From Flagellimonas yonaguniensis (GTDB lineage Bacteria > Bacteroidota > Bacteroidia > Flavobacteriales > Flavobacteriaceae), in assembly GCF_029193885.1 (NCBI RefSeq), contig NZ_JARFVB010000003.1, positions 124,001 to 188,000 on the forward strand: 64,000 bases of DNA, written 5' to 3'. A program made the position numbers and the translations under genes. This document shows positions 36,096 through 45,545 of the stretch, piece by piece (positions within the stretch are counted from its first letter, which is position 1; every line of letters starts with the position of its first letter). The notes beneath the pieces were generated by a model. That model saw only the letters and a list, made by a program, of their open reading frames with translations. It was not told the DNA's origin and ran no database searches.

Positions 36096-37136
36096 TTAGT
36101 CCATTTTCTCCAAAATGGCCTTGTTGATTTTTTTGATGAGTCCCGGACCTTCATAAATAAATCCGGTGTAGAGCTGCACCAAATCCGCCCCTGCCTCCAA
36201 CTTTTCCAAGGCATCTTCTGCGGAATGGATACCTCCCACCCCTATGATCGGGAAAGCCTTTCTACTATTTTCAGATAAAAACCGAATAACTTCGGTGCTC
36301 CGCTCTGTCAAAGGTTTTCCACTAAGACCTCCTTTTTCCTCGGATAAAATCAAGTGCGATTTCAACCCTTTCCTTTCTATGGTCGTGTTGGTCGCAATAA
36401 CACCATCAATTTTGGTATCTGCAACAATCTCGATGATATCCAACAATTGATCATCTGTTAAATCGGGAGCTATTTTCAATAAAATGGGCTTCTCTTTCTG
36501 CTTGAAACTTTTGGCCAATTTCTTATTCTGACTTTTTAGCTTCTTCAACAACTTGGTCAACGGCTCCCTATCCTGAAGCTCTCGTAGTCCAGGGGTATTG
36601 GGGGAACTCACATTGACCACAAAATAATCCACATGCTCAAAAAGTGCTTCAAAGCAAATCAGATAATCCTTGATGGCGGCCTCATTGGGCGTTACTTTGT
36701 TCTTGCCAATATTTCCGCCGACAATTACTCGGTGCTTTTTCTTCAACTGTTCCACCGCCTCAAAAACACCTTTGTTATTGAACCCCATTCGGTTGATGAT
36801 GGCTTTATCATCTTTTAAACGGAACAACCGCTTTTTGGGGTTTCCCGGTTGGGGCTTGGGGGTCACCGTACCTATTTCCACAAACCCGAAACCAAAGTCT
36901 GAGAATTCGTTATACAATTTGGCATCCTTATCAAAACCAGCGGCAAGTCCCACGGGATTCTTGAACTTCACACCAAACACCTCTCGTTCCAGTTTTGGGT
37001 CGCTCACAACAAATATCTTCCTGAAAAGACCCATCAAACCCAATCTTGAAAAAAACTTAATGGCCCCAAAGGAAAAGTGGTGCACGGCTTCTGGGTCAAA
37101 CAAAAAAAGTACCGGGCGGATAAGGATTTTATACAT
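36096..37136 (-). CDS. pyrD: Quinone-dependent dihydroorotate dehydrogenase (class 2)
   Basis: This membrane-associated FMN enzyme oxidises dihydroorotate to orotate in pyrimidine synthesis and passes electrons to quinone. The 346-residue length and the N-terminal helical extension ([17 protein letters not shown]) fit class 2. [27 protein letters not shown] near residue 68 is the FMN-binding region, shown here as GFDKDAKL and then [12 protein letters not shown]. The catalytic serine is in [11 protein letters not shown] near 175. LIGVGGI appears here as [14 protein letters not shown] near 295. An exact -7 box lies 18 bases upstream. Confidence 0.95.
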   Translation of the reverse strand: MYKILIRPVLFLFDPEAVHHFSFGAIKFFSRLGLMGLFRKIFVVSDPKLEREVFGVKFKNPVGLAAGFDKDAKLYNEFSDFGFGFVEIGTVTPKPQPGNPKKRLFRLKDDKAIINRMGFNNKGVFEAVEQLKKKHRVIVGGNIGKNKVTPNEAAIKDYLICFEALFEHVDYFVVNVSSPNTPGLRELQDREPLTKLLKKLKSQNKKLAKSFKQKEKPILLKIAPDLTDDQLLDIIEIVADTKIDGVIATNTTIERKGLKSHLILSEEKGGLSGKPLTERSTEVIRFLSENSRKAFPIIGVGGIHSAEDALEKLEAGADLVQLYTGFIYEGPGLIKKINKAILEKMD

Positions 37137-37153
37137 TCAAAATGGATTTGGGA

Positions 37154-37161
37154 CAAAAATA
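37154..37161 (-). promoter_or_regulatory. -7 box for pyrD (TATTTTTG, minus strand)
   Basis: Exact TAnnTTTG on the minus strand, 18 bases before the pyrD start. It probably also serves the LysE gene and HMG-CoA lyase. Confidence 0.5.
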
Positions 37162-37192
37162 AAAACTCTCAAAACAGTTCTTCGCATTTCAG

Positions 37193-37612
37193 TCAATTTT
37201 CGTCAACAGACCTATTAATATGGATAGGACGCAAAGTCATTTGGCGGCATAATTTCAAATAGCGTTCATATTGGGCTTTGTTGAAAGTTGTCAACAGTCT
37301 TTTATCCATCATTCGGACATTTTTTGCCATACTATCGATAAAGGATTGGTACTTTTTGGACACATCCATCAATACTTCAGGGGAACTCTCTTCATTCTGT
37401 TTCATGAGATATTCCGCCTTACCCTTAAAAATATCGTTCCGGATTTTGAGTTCGGCACTCCAATTCTTCAGGTTCCTTTGCTGCTCTTCCGTCAATTCAA
37501 AGACCTTGGTAATGGTTTCGTTATCGCGTCCGCCCACACCCAAAATGCAGTCCATTTGGGCAAATCCGCTAAAGCCCAAAATCAAAAAAAGAAAAAATAC
37601 AACCGCTTTCAA
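37193..37612 (-). CDS. Secreted helical hypothetical protein with an LTxxQ-like motif
   Basis: A 139-residue protein with a signal peptide (MKAVVFFLFLILGFSGFAQ) and a mostly helical mature part. ELTEEQQRNLKNW near residue 40 is like the LTxxQ motif of Spy/CpxP periplasmic chaperones, and helical pairs follow (KYQSFIDSMAKNVRMMDKRL). I do not see a full Spy domain, so this is only a suggestion. It lies between pyrD and pepT, and its upstream region overlaps the pepT promoter. Confidence 0.65.
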   Translation of the reverse strand: MKAVVFFLFLILGFSGFAQMDCILGVGGRDNETITKVFELTEEQQRNLKNWSAELKIRNDIFKGKAEYLMKQNEESSPEVLMDVSKKYQSFIDSMAKNVRMMDKRLLTTFNKAQYERYLKLCRQMTLRPIHINRSVDEN

Positions 37613-37663
37613 TTCAGATTACAATTAATGGTTTTCCGAAAGATACTTATTAATGCCATTGAT

Positions 37664-37697
37664 TTGCAAGATTACGTTTGAATAAGCTTTATTTTTG
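37664..37697 (+). promoter_or_regulatory. pepT promoter (TTG-N23-TATTTTTG)
   Basis: TTG 37664-37666 and TATTTTTG 37690-37697 with 23 bases between them. It lies upstream of ATG 37717 and inside the longer frame from 37678, which supports the later start. Confidence 0.65.
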
Positions 37698-37716
37698 GAA
37701 AAACTCAACACTAACC

Positions 37717-38946
37717 ATGGAAAAGTTACTCCCACGATTTTTGGAATACGTGACCACGGATACGCAAAGTGACCCCTATTCCAAAACCACACCCAGTACG
37801 GAAAAGCAATGGGATTTGGCAAAAAAACTGGTTATGGAACTGCACCAGATTGGCATGCAAGAGGTCTCGATTGACGAGAACGCCTACATCATGGCCACTT
37901 TACCCAGCAATATGAACAAAAAAGTTCCCCCCATTGGTTTTGTTTCCCATTTTGATACCTCCCCAGATTTTTCTGGCAGAAATGTAAAACCACAGATCAT
38001 TGAAAATTACGACGGTAAGGATATTGTACTCAACAAATTGAAGAACATTGTGCTTTCTCCTGATTATTTTGAAGATTTAAAGGCATACGAAGGTCAGACC
38101 CTGATAACTACAGATGGTACAACCTTGTTGGGTGCAGACGACAAGGCAGGTATTGCGGAAATCATTACTGCAATGGAATACCTGATTAATCATCCCGAAA
38201 TCAAACATGGAAAAATACGCATAGCTTTTACCCCCGATGAGGAAATAGGCAGAGGAGCACACAAGTTTGATGTGGAAAAATTCGGTGCCGAATGGGCCTA
38301 TACCATGGATGGCAGTCAAGTGGGCGAACTGGAATATGAAAACTTCAATGCGGCCAAGGCCATAATAACCATAACGGGGAAAAGTGTGCATCCTGGCTAT
38401 GCCAAAAACAAAATGGTGAACGCCATTGGCATCGCCAACGATTTCCTGACCCACCTCCCTCCCAGCGAAGTCCCTGAACACACCACGGGTCGCGAAGGTT
38501 TTTTCCATGTGCACAAGATCAAGGGCGAAATTGAAAAAACAGAGATCGAACTCATTATCCGTGACCACGATGCAGTGCATTTTCAGGCAAGGAAGGATCT
38601 ATTGAACGACATCAAGGAAAAACTCAATAAAAAACATGGGGAATTTGTCAGTGTGGCCATTGAGGACCAGTACAAGAACATGCGGGAAAAGGTGGAGCCC
38701 ATGTACCATATCGTGGAGATTGCCGAAGAGGCGATGAAATCCCTTCAAATCGAACCCATCATCAAACCTATTCGAGGAGGAACGGATGGTTCGCAACTGA
38801 GTTTTATGGGCCTGCCCTGCCCCAACATTTTTGCCGGTGGACACAATTTCCACGGCAAATACGAATATGTTCCTTTGGAAAGTATGCAAAAAGCAGTGAT
38901 GGTTATCGTAAAAATTTGCGAACTTACCGCTAGTCAAATAAAGTAG
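37717..38946 (+). CDS. pepT: Peptidase T (tripeptidase)
   Basis: A cytoplasmic M20B dizinc aminopeptidase that releases N-terminal residues from tripeptides. The 409-residue protein starts [22 protein letters not shown] near residue 78 gives the first zinc His and bridging Asp region. [11 protein letters not shown] near 140 supplies the bridging Asp. [14 protein letters not shown] near 172 carries the catalytic and zinc-binding Glu pair. The start at 37717 is set by the promoter. The next gene begins 2 bases after its stop. Confidence 0.94.
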   Translation: MEKLLPRFLEYVTTDTQSDPYSKTTPSTEKQWDLAKKLVMELHQIGMQEVSIDENAYIMATLPSNMNKKVPPIGFVSHFDTSPDFSGRNVKPQIIENYDGKDIVLNKLKNIVLSPDYFEDLKAYEGQTLITTDGTTLLGADDKAGIAEIITAMEYLINHPEIKHGKIRIAFTPDEEIGRGAHKFDVEKFGAEWAYTMDGSQVGELEYENFNAAKAIITITGKSVHPGYAKNKMVNAIGIANDFLTHLPPSEVPEHTTGREGFFHVHKIKGEIEKTEIELIIRDHDAVHFQARKDLLNDIKEKLNKKHGEFVSVAIEDQYKNMREKVEPMYHIVEIAEEAMKSLQIEPIIKPIRGGTDGSQLSFMGLPCPNIFAGGHNFHGKYEYVPLESMQKAVMVIVKICELTASQIK

Positions 38947-38948
38947 TC

Positions 38949-39539
38949 GTGGATAAATCGGAAAAACTGGAAGGGTATTACGAAAAAGAGCATCCATTCA
39001 AGGAAGGAATAGCCTACTTGAGGGAACTTGCACTTAAAACGGAAGCTGTAGAGGATTTTAAATGGAGTATTCCCGTCTACACCTTGAACAACAAAAATGT
39101 ATTTGGGATTTGTAAGTTCAAGAACCATTTCGGTGTATGGTTCTTTAACGGCGTTTTTTTAAAAGACCCGAAAAAGGTATTGGAAAATGCTCAGGAAGGT
39201 AAAACCAAGGGTATGCGACACTGGAAGTTCCTGAGTTTGGACGAAGTGGACGGGAAAGCCGTGCTTGGCTACATGAAAGAGGCTTTGGACAACCAGAAAA
39301 AAGGATTGGAGGTAAAGGCCGAGAAAACCAAAAAGGTGACCATTCCTGAACTACTGCTTTCCGAACTGGACAAAGATCCTAGTTTAAAAACAGCTTTTGA
39401 AAAATTCACGCCCTACAAACAGAAAGAGTTCAGCGAATACATTGCTGAGGCCAAACAGGAGAAAACCAAACTACGCAGGTTGGGAAAAATCCTGCCCATG
39501 ATCAAAGACGGCATCGGGCTGAATGATGCATATCGGTAG
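38949..39539 (+). CDS. YdeI/OmpD-associated family protein
   Basis: A 196-residue protein of the DUF1801/YdeI type. The N-terminal half has an alpha/beta fold with EDFKWSIPVYTLNNKNVFG near residue 35 and GVWFFNGVFL near 57. The C-terminal half is helical and Lys-rich with the YdeI-type TPYKQKEFSEYIAEAKQEKTK near 155, split here as YKQKEFSEYI and then EAKQEKTK. Function is uncertain. The start is GTG at 38949, 2 bases after the pepT stop, so the genes form an operon. Confidence 0.82.
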   Translation: MDKSEKLEGYYEKEHPFKEGIAYLRELALKTEAVEDFKWSIPVYTLNNKNVFGICKFKNHFGVWFFNGVFLKDPKKVLENAQEGKTKGMRHWKFLSLDEVDGKAVLGYMKEALDNQKKGLEVKAEKTKKVTIPELLLSELDKDPSLKTAFEKFTPYKQKEFSEYIAEAKQEKTKLRRLGKILPMIKDGIGLNDAYR

Positions 39540-39617
39540 GTTGAAAATCCATCAACCCAAATTAAGGCATTGACTGATTACCATTGGGATTTCAGCCTGA
39601 AAAAGCTAACTTAACTT

Positions 39618-39636
39618 TACCGAATTTGTTTCGGTA
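39618..39636. repeat. 7-5-7 inverted repeat upstream of the DUF6503-like gene
   Basis: TACCGAA-TTTGT-TTCGGTA, about 60 bases before ATG 39697. It may be an operator or a leader hairpin. A near-consensus -7 box (TAACTTTA) lies just before it. Confidence 0.4.
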
Positions 39637-39696
39637 TTGCAAGCTAAAAACCATTAAAACGATGTTCAGCTAATCGTTGAACAAACCACCCAAAAT

Positions 39697-40413
39697 ATGA
39701 AAAGAGCATTCATCATAACACTAACGATTCTTTTTTGGGGATGCCATCAAGAGAAAACAATCGAGGGTAAGCAAATCCTAAGTCAGTCAATGGATTACCA
39801 TGATCCGCAAAAATCATGGAGCAACACTAAATTGAACATTCACATTCAAGAACCCAGAGTTCTGAACCCCCATCGGTATTCTGTTTTAGAATTGGACAAT
39901 TCTGATAATTCTTTCAAACTAAAAAGAAACAGGGACGAGCACATTTCTGAACACATTATAGATAAAAATGGAAAAAGCTCTGTTTTATTGAATGGACAAA
40001 TAGTCATAGACACTACTTTGATCAACAAATACAGACTGGATACTTCACGCAATATTGGATACAAAGAATTCTATCAATTATTTTATGGACTCCCCATGTC
40101 TTTAAATGATTGGATCTTGGAGGTAAAGAACACTTCAGAAACCACATTTGACAACAAAGATTGCTATAAAGTGGATGTTGAGTTAAAAAAACCGATGTTT
40201 TCAAAAGATTGGAGTCTGTTCATATCAAAGTCAAATAAAGAAATTGTTGGAATTGAGATTGCCTCCCCTGATAAACCAGATGAAGGTGAGAGATTGTATT
40301 TCGAAAAAAGCATAACAATCAACGGAATTAAAATTCCAAGAATTAGACATTGGCACGAATTAAAGAACAACAATTATTCAGGAACAGATATCATAATTGA
40401 GGAGATAAACTGA
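39697..40413 (+). CDS. Lipoprotein, DUF6503-like
   Basis: A 238-residue lipoprotein. The signal MKRAFIITLTILFWGCHQ ends in a lipobox cysteine at residue 16. The mature part begins with GKQILSQSMDYHDPQKSW, which fits the Bacteroidota DUF6503 family, and has a beta-rich body with regular strands (CYKVDVELKKP, NGIKIPRIRHWHEL). The family name is a recollection and the function is unknown. Its mature sequence is richer in Lys and Asn than its neighbours, which may reflect later acquisition. Confidence 0.7.
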   Translation: MKRAFIITLTILFWGCHQEKTIEGKQILSQSMDYHDPQKSWSNTKLNIHIQEPRVLNPHRYSVLELDNSDNSFKLKRNRDEHISEHIIDKNGKSSVLLNGQIVIDTTLINKYRLDTSRNIGYKEFYQLFYGLPMSLNDWILEVKNTSETTFDNKDCYKVDVELKKPMFSKDWSLFISKSNKEIVGIEIASPDKPDEGERLYFEKSITINGIKIPRIRHWHELKNNNYSGTDIIIEEIN

Positions 40414-40562
40414 TTAGCCAATTTCCAACAGCCTACAACGGGCATTATGCGCATTAATGGTTATTTTGATCAAAATCCTTGTAGATCATTATAAAAATAG
40501 ACATATCGAAACATTCGTTTTCCACAAAATTTGCTGATCTTTAAGGTTTTTAACTGGCAGGA

Positions 40563-41138
40563 ATGGGTAAAAGGAAAAAGCAGGCCAAAGTATTACGTAT
40601 TTTTAGAAGAGTACACCGGACCACAGGAGCTTTATTGTTCATTTTTTTCTTTTTTGTATCCGTATCCGGCCTCATTTTGGGCTGGAAAAAGAACTCCAAC
40701 GGGTACATTCTCCCAAAAACACAAAAAGGAACCACGGCAGACCTAAAAAAATGGTTGCCCGTGGACAGCCTGCACACCATTGCTTGCACCACTTTGCGCA
40801 ATGAGGTATCGCCCGAACTCTCTTTGGAAATAGACCGTATTGACATGAGAAAAGAAAAAGGGTCCGTGAAGTTCGTGTTCGTGGATTCCTTTTACGAAGT
40901 ACAGTTGGACGGGACCACAGGCGATGTGCTTTCCATTGGACAACGAAGATCCGACTTTTTGGAAAACATACACGACGGCTCCATTATAGATGATTTTCTC
41001 GGTACGAATGGGTATGTAAAGCTAGTATATTCCAGTATTATGGGGAGTTCCTTATTGATGTTTACCGTAACAGGGTTTTGGTTATGGTACGGCCCAAAAC
41101 GAATGAGAAAAGCAAGTAAAAGCAAACCCACTGTATAA
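40563..41138 (+). CDS. PepSY-associated membrane protein
   Basis: A 191-residue membrane protein: a first transmembrane helix (TTGALLFIFFFFVSVSGLIL, about residues 20-40), a periplasmic PepSY-like domain (VKFVFVDSFYEVQLDGTTGDVL, split here as KFVFVDSFYEV and LDGTTGDVL), and a second helix (SSLLMFTVTGFWLWYG) with a basic C-terminus. The RVHRTTGALL start is the conserved histidine motif of the family. Related proteins sit with iron uptake and reductase genes, but no such gene is next door. A terminator hairpin follows at 41142, facing the other strand. Confidence 0.82.
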   Translation: MGKRKKQAKVLRIFRRVHRTTGALLFIFFFFVSVSGLILGWKKNSNGYILPKTQKGTTADLKKWLPVDSLHTIACTTLRNEVSPELSLEIDRIDMRKEKGSVKFVFVDSFYEVQLDGTTGDVLSIGQRRSDFLENIHDGSIIDDFLGTNGYVKLVYSSIMGSSLLMFTVTGFWLWYGPKRMRKASKSKPTV

Positions 41139-41141
41139 AAA

Positions 41142-41170
41142 AACCGTCCAAACCAATGGCCTGAACGGTT
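41142..41170 (-). terminator. Strong 13-bp hairpin terminator for the M28 peptidase gene
   Basis: Minus strand: AACCGTTCAGGCC-ATT-GGTTTGGACGGTT, 13 pairs including three G-U, followed by a T-run. It lies 20 bases beyond the minus-strand peptidase stop and also just after the plus-strand PepSY gene. Confidence 0.85.
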
Positions 41171-41189
41171 CAATTATCATACAATTATA

Positions 41190-42587
41190 CTATCCCTTTG
41201 TTTTTTTGGTGGGAATGGTTCCATATTTATCGATCAAATAGACTAAACTAGCCATTGTGGCCGCTCCCAATTCCAATTCACGCTTGTTCACGTGCTCAAA
41301 AGTATCGTTTTCGGCGTGGTGGTGATCAAAATAACGCTGGGTATCGGGTCGCAATCCTGCCAATACCATTCCATCATCTTTTAAGGGACCAATATCGGCT
41401 CCCCCTCCTCCTTTGTAGAACATATGTATCAAATAGGGCTCGAACAAATCCCTCCATCCTTGAATCTGCTTTACATTTTCGTCAGATGCATCAATCGAGA
41501 AACCTCTGGGAGTAAATCCACCTGAATCACTTTCCAGGGCAAATACATGCTGTTCATTTTTATTACGCGCCACTTCTGCATATTTATTGCCTCCGCGCAT
41601 TCCATTCTCTTCGTTCATGAATAACACAACGCGCAAGGTTCGCTTTGGTTTATAACCGGTTTCATTTAAAAGTCGCAATACATCCATGCTCTGTACGCAT
41701 CCAGCACCGTCGTCGTGCGATCCATCCCCCAAATCCCAAGAATCCAAATGTCCACCAACGACCATGATTTCGTTGGGATAGGTACTTCCTGTTATTTCTC
41801 CGATTACGTTGTAGGATTGCACATCTTCCAACTGTTTGCAATTTTGCTTGAAGTAAAATTTGGTATCTGGATTCAATGTTAGGGTGGTACTCAACAATTC
41901 GGCTCCATTGGTACTGATCGCCGCTGCTGGAATCCGTTCATTTACCGGCGTATCGCCATAGCCCATGGAACCTGTATGTGGATAATCGTCCAAACGAAGG
42001 TTCACGGAACGTACAATGACCCCTACCGCACCATACTTTCCTGCTTCGGAAGCACCGGCATAGCGTTGGTCCACACATCCTGAATAGGCCGAAAAAGTAT
42101 TGATCAATGTTGGATCCATCGGGCGGTTATAGAAAACAATCTTGCCCGCTATTTTATCGCGTCCCAATTTTTCCAAGTCCTCGATGCCCTTTACTTCCAC
42201 TATACTTGCCTTTAGGCCTCCTGCAGGAGTGGCCACAGAACCCCCAAGGGCACAAATGGGCACATTGGTGGTCAATCCAGGTTTGGTCTCAAAATAGGCG
42301 AACTCTGGCACCCCCCTTACCCATTTGGGGACCATTACAGGTTGTAACCAAACCTTGTCCAATCCAAGGGAATCCAATTGTTCTTTGGTATATTCCACAG
42401 CATGTTGTGCCTGTACCGAACCTGAAAGGCGCCCTCCTATTTGATTGGATAGGTAATTGAGCCAATCATAGGCCTTACCATTGGTCAGGGCTTCATCATA
42501 AATGGCTTTTATTTGTTTTTCATCCTCGGATTGGGAAAAAAATGGGGTGCTGACCATCAAAAAGGCCAAAAGTAGCGTGGTTCTCAT
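41190..42587 (-). CDS. Secreted M28 family metallopeptidase
   Basis: A 465-residue dizinc exopeptidase with a signal peptide (MRTTLLLAFLMVSTPFFSQ), resembling carboxypeptidase Q and glutamate carboxypeptidase-type enzymes. The zinc site reads HLDSWDLGDGSHDDGAGC near residue 280, EENGMRGG near 328, ESDSGGF near 352 and a final DHHHAENDTF His near 432. A PA insert domain lies before it (about 130-245). It degrades peptides in the periplasm or outside the cell. Its ATG overlaps the PPK2 stop (ATGA), though the two proteins act in different compartments. Confidence 0.9.
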   Translation of the reverse strand: MRTTLLLAFLMVSTPFFSQSEDEKQIKAIYDEALTNGKAYDWLNYLSNQIGGRLSGSVQAQHAVEYTKEQLDSLGLDKVWLQPVMVPKWVRGVPEFAYFETKPGLTTNVPICALGGSVATPAGGLKASIVEVKGIEDLEKLGRDKIAGKIVFYNRPMDPTLINTFSAYSGCVDQRYAGASEAGKYGAVGVIVRSVNLRLDDYPHTGSMGYGDTPVNERIPAAAISTNGAELLSTTLTLNPDTKFYFKQNCKQLEDVQSYNVIGEITGSTYPNEIMVVGGHLDSWDLGDGSHDDGAGCVQSMDVLRLLNETGYKPKRTLRVVLFMNEENGMRGGNKYAEVARNKNEQHVFALESDSGGFTPRGFSIDASDENVKQIQGWRDLFEPYLIHMFYKGGGGADIGPLKDDGMVLAGLRPDTQRYFDHHHAENDTFEHVNKRELELGAATMASLVYLIDKYGTIPTKKTKG

Positions 42588-43468
42588 GTGGTTTCTTTTT
42601 CCAGTTCTTGTTTAAAGGTTTCTAAATTAGCTTTTATTTCATCATCCAGTTCCGGTTCCTCTATATCTTTGTACTTTTTTAACGCTTCAATCATGATGGA
42701 GGCCACAATGACCCGAGCTGCTTTTTTGTTGTCGGCAGGTATCACATACCAAGGTGCATGTTCTTTGGAGGTCTTGTTCAACGCTTCTTCGTAACAAGTT
42801 TGATAGTTGTCCCACAATTCCCTTTCTTCAAGGTCGCCAGGGGAAAACTTCCAATTCTTTCGTTTTAAATGGATTCTTCGCAACAATCGCTGCCGCTGCT
42901 CTTCTTTGGAGAGGTGGAGAAAAAACTTGAAGATTATGGTACCATTATCAGCGACATGTTTTTCAAAATCATTGATTTGCTGATATCGTCTTTCCCAAAA
43001 CCCACTATCAATATCATCCACGGAATCCACTTTTGGGAGATTTTCCGCCATAATATATTCGGGATGCACCTTGGTTACCAACACATTCTCGTAATGGGTA
43101 CGGTTAAAAACTGAAAATTTGCCTCGCTCGGGCAAGGCAATGTAATGCCTCCAGAGATAATCGTGCTTTTTTTCCTTGGTAGAAGGCACTTTGAAGCTAT
43201 GCACCACTACGCCCCTAACATTAAAATCCTTGAAAACTTCCCTGATCAGACTATCCTTGCCCGCTGTATCCATTCCTTGCAAACAGACCAACACACCATA
43301 TTTTCCATGGGCGTAGAGTGTATCTTGAAATTCCCCAAGGTCTTTTCGGATGTTCTTCAACTCTTTTTTGAGCCTCTCTTTGGATGCATCAAAATCCTCA
43401 TAGGTATCTTTTTCTGATAGCTTTACCGCATCAACTACCTTATAATCCTCAGTTTTGATTTCTTTCAT
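42584..43468 (-). CDS. PPK2 family polyphosphate kinase
   Basis: This cytoplasmic enzyme moves phosphate between polyphosphate and nucleotides. The 294-residue protein has Walker A LQGMDTAGKDSL near residue 63, the lid-region FNRTHYENVLVTKVHP near 120 and DLEERELWDNY near 210, all typical of single-domain PPK2 enzymes. Whether AMP, ADP or GDP is the acceptor is not visible. The start at 43468 gives MKEIKTEDYKVVDAV. The next gene, M28 peptidase, overlaps by 4 bases. Confidence 0.92.
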   Translation of the reverse strand: MKEIKTEDYKVVDAVKLSEKDTYEDFDASKERLKKELKNIRKDLGEFQDTLYAHGKYGVLVCLQGMDTAGKDSLIREVFKDFNVRGVVVHSFKVPSTKEKKHDYLWRHYIALPERGKFSVFNRTHYENVLVTKVHPEYIMAENLPKVDSVDDIDSGFWERRYQQINDFEKHVADNGTIIFKFFLHLSKEEQRQRLLRRIHLKRKNWKFSPGDLEERELWDNYQTCYEEALNKTSKEHAPWYVIPADNKKAARVIVASIMIEALKKYKDIEEPELDDEIKANLETFKQELEKETT

Positions 43469-43535
43469 GGGATTGAATATAATTCTTTTTGATTATTCCT
43501 TCAACCTAAACATCATTTTAAAGTGTCGTTCATCG

Positions 43536-43664
43536 ATGGTTTTACCGCTTATACCCAAAGTTGGTTATTTAATCGATCTATTTGTCCACCAAGATGATGA
43601 AAACATAACTTTATGGAAATCAATGGCGCAACGTCCCAAATCCAAAAAGCGTTATGAAGAATAG
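43536..43664 (+). CDS. Possible 42-residue micro-protein
   Basis: A short frame with ATG 43536 and stop at 43664, overlapping the start of the next gene by 11 bases. It encodes a hydrophobic, acidic then basic peptide (VLPLIPKVGYLIDLFVHQ, then KSKKRYEE). The overlap and balanced composition suggest a translated leader or coupled gene, but it has no known relatives that I can name. It could equally be chance. Confidence 0.33.
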   Translation: MVLPLIPKVGYLIDLFVHQDDENITLWKSMAQRPKSKKRYEE

Positions 43665-44364
43665 AAAGATTATCCTATTTATGGTCTTTGTTATTGGCCT
43701 ACTCGGCCTTTGGCTCATGGCTTCATTCTCTACCCCGGCAAGTGCATGCCAATATGCAACTTCCAATCTGGAGTATATCAAAAGTAAAATACAGGATGCC
43801 GTTCTGGCCAAAAATGTGAACATGGCCAAATATCATGCATACAAAGCTTTGAACAGTATCGAAAAAACAAAAAGCAATTTTCTGGATTGTGGCTGTGAAG
43901 GAGCCATAGAAAGTCTGGAATCCACACTTGACCATTTAAAAACGGCCACAAAGGCAAACGAACTTACCAAAACCAAGTTGGCACTGCACAAAGCCTTGGA
44001 AAAGACCACCATTGGCATTAATGTATTAGAGGAGTTTGAACAAGAAACCTCGAGCGATTACGGAAGCAATGTGTTGGTCATGAACACCACTGATGTGCTT
44101 GATTTCAAGAATGGAATGATGCTGACACAAGGCACCACTGTAAAAAAACAGGTACACCAGTGCCTATTGAGCTTTGAATCCTCTTTGGACAAAGTGGTTT
44201 CCGATGTGGATTGCAAAGATGCTCACAGGTTTATTTCCAACACCTACGAAGAAGCACATTTGACCTTACTCAACACCAATCTATCGCAACACAAAAAAGA
44301 ATATTACCAAAGGGTGAAGACCTTGACAAAGGAAGCTCTTGAAAAACTTGGTGATTGCAACTAA
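43654..44364 (+). CDS. Secreted helical cysteine-containing hypothetical protein
   Basis: A 236-residue protein with a signal peptide (KNRKIILFMVFVIGLLG, ending near residue 31 at ASA). The mature part is almost entirely helical. It contains YATSNLEYIKSKIQDAVL, a DCGCEGA cysteine cluster near residue 77, single cysteines in VHQCLLS and DVDCKDA, and a C-terminal EKLGDCN. The four-plus cysteines may pair as disulfides, and the helix pairs look like a helical bundle or DUF-type adhesin. No family recognised. It is convergent with the NtrC-like regulator gene 7 bases downstream. Confidence 0.75.
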   Translation: MKNRKIILFMVFVIGLLGLWLMASFSTPASACQYATSNLEYIKSKIQDAVLAKNVNMAKYHAYKALNSIEKTKSNFLDCGCEGAIESLESTLDHLKTATKANELTKTKLALHKALEKTTIGINVLEEFEQETSSDYGSNVLVMNTTDVLDFKNGMMLTQGTTVKKQVHQCLLSFESSLDKVVSDVDCKDAHRFISNTYEEAHLTLLNTNLSQHKKEYYQRVKTLTKEALEKLGDCN

Positions 44365-44371
44365 ACTAGGC

Positions 44372-45535
44372 TTACTTACTGGCAAATAACTTTACATCCT
44401 CTTCGGATACTTCCTTTCCTCCGAGAATGATCAATCGTTCCACCACATTGCGAAGTTCACGAACATTTCCTGTCCAATCATAACTTTTGAGCAAGGTTAT
44501 GGCCTTTTTGGAGAAGTTCTTTAGACCTGTTCCTTGCTCAGATGCTATTTTTTTGGCAAAATGTTCTATCAACAATGGGATGTCGTCCCGTCTGTCATTG
44601 AGTGCTGGGACTTTGATCAGAATAACGGCCAAACGGTGGTAAAGATCTTCGCGGAACTTTCCTTCCTCAATTTCCTTTTTCAAATCCTTGTTCGTTGCCG
44701 CAAGCACCCGAACATCCACTTTGATATCCTTATCGGAGCCCACACGACTGATCTTGTTCTCTTGTAATGCACGCAGCACTTTGGCTTGTGCGGACAAACT
44801 CATATCGCCAATCTCATCCAAAAATATGGTTCCCTTGTTGGCAGCTTCGAACTTACCTGCTCGGTCTTTTACAGCAGAGGTAAAAGCTCCTTTCACATGA
44901 CCGAACAACTCACTTTCTATCAATTCCGAGGGAATTGCGGCACAGTTTACCTCAATAAAGGGCGAGGATGAACGTGGACTTTTTTGATGCACCCAATGGG
45001 CGACCAATTCTTTTCCAGTTCCGTTCGAGCCCGTAATCAACACTCGGGCATCGGTGGGCGCCACTTTTTCGATCATATCCTTTATGGCTCCTATTTCCTT
45101 GCTTTCCCCGATCATCTCGTAATTCTTGGAGACCTTTTTCTTGAGCACTTTGTTCTCAATGGTCAGTTCTTTCCGTTCCAAAGCATTGCGAACGGTGGTA
45201 AGCAACCTGTTCAAATCCGGTGGTTTGGAAATATAATCGTAGGCTCCCAGTCTCATGGTGTTCACGGCAGTATCCAAATCGCCGTGGCCAGAAATCATGA
45301 CAAAGGGTATCTCGGGTTTTATTTTCTTGGCAGCTTCCAAAACCTCAACACCATCCATCTTTGGCATTTTGATATCGCACAACACCAGGTCAAAATCCTC
45401 CTTTTTGATAATGTCCATTCCTGTCAGGCCATCTTCAGCCTCGACCACATTGTAACTATCGCTTTCTTCGGCCAGTATTTTCACCAGTACCCTTCTAATT
45501 GCTGATTCGTCTTCTATTACCAAAATTTTTGACAT
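44372..45535 (-). CDS. NtrC-type sigma-54 regulator lacking a DNA-binding domain
   Basis: A 387-residue response regulator with a receiver domain (phosphorylated Asp near residue 54 in VLCDIKMPKMDG) and a sigma-54 AAA+ domain: Walker A GSNGTGKELV near 168, loop L1 GAFTSA near 220 (usual GAFTGA with the last Gly changed to Ser), Walker B GTIFLDEIGDM near 239 and sensor ELRNVVERL near 365. NtrC proteins normally have a further 60-80 residues with a Fis-type helix-turn-helix; here the protein ends right after the AAA+ lid (EEDVKLFASK). It would act without direct DNA targeting. The stop is normal and no frameshift is visible. Confidence 0.9.
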   Translation of the reverse strand: MSKILVIEDESAIRRVLVKILAEESDSYNVVEAEDGLTGMDIIKKEDFDLVLCDIKMPKMDGVEVLEAAKKIKPEIPFVMISGHGDLDTAVNTMRLGAYDYISKPPDLNRLLTTVRNALERKELTIENKVLKKKVSKNYEMIGESKEIGAIKDMIEKVAPTDARVLITGSNGTGKELVAHWVHQKSPRSSSPFIEVNCAAIPSELIESELFGHVKGAFTSAVKDRAGKFEAANKGTIFLDEIGDMSLSAQAKVLRALQENKISRVGSDKDIKVDVRVLAATNKDLKKEIEEGKFREDLYHRLAVILIKVPALNDRRDDIPLLIEHFAKKIASEQGTGLKNFSKKAITLLKSYDWTGNVRELRNVVERLIILGGKEVSEEDVKLFASK

Positions 45536-45545
45536 AAGCTGCTAT

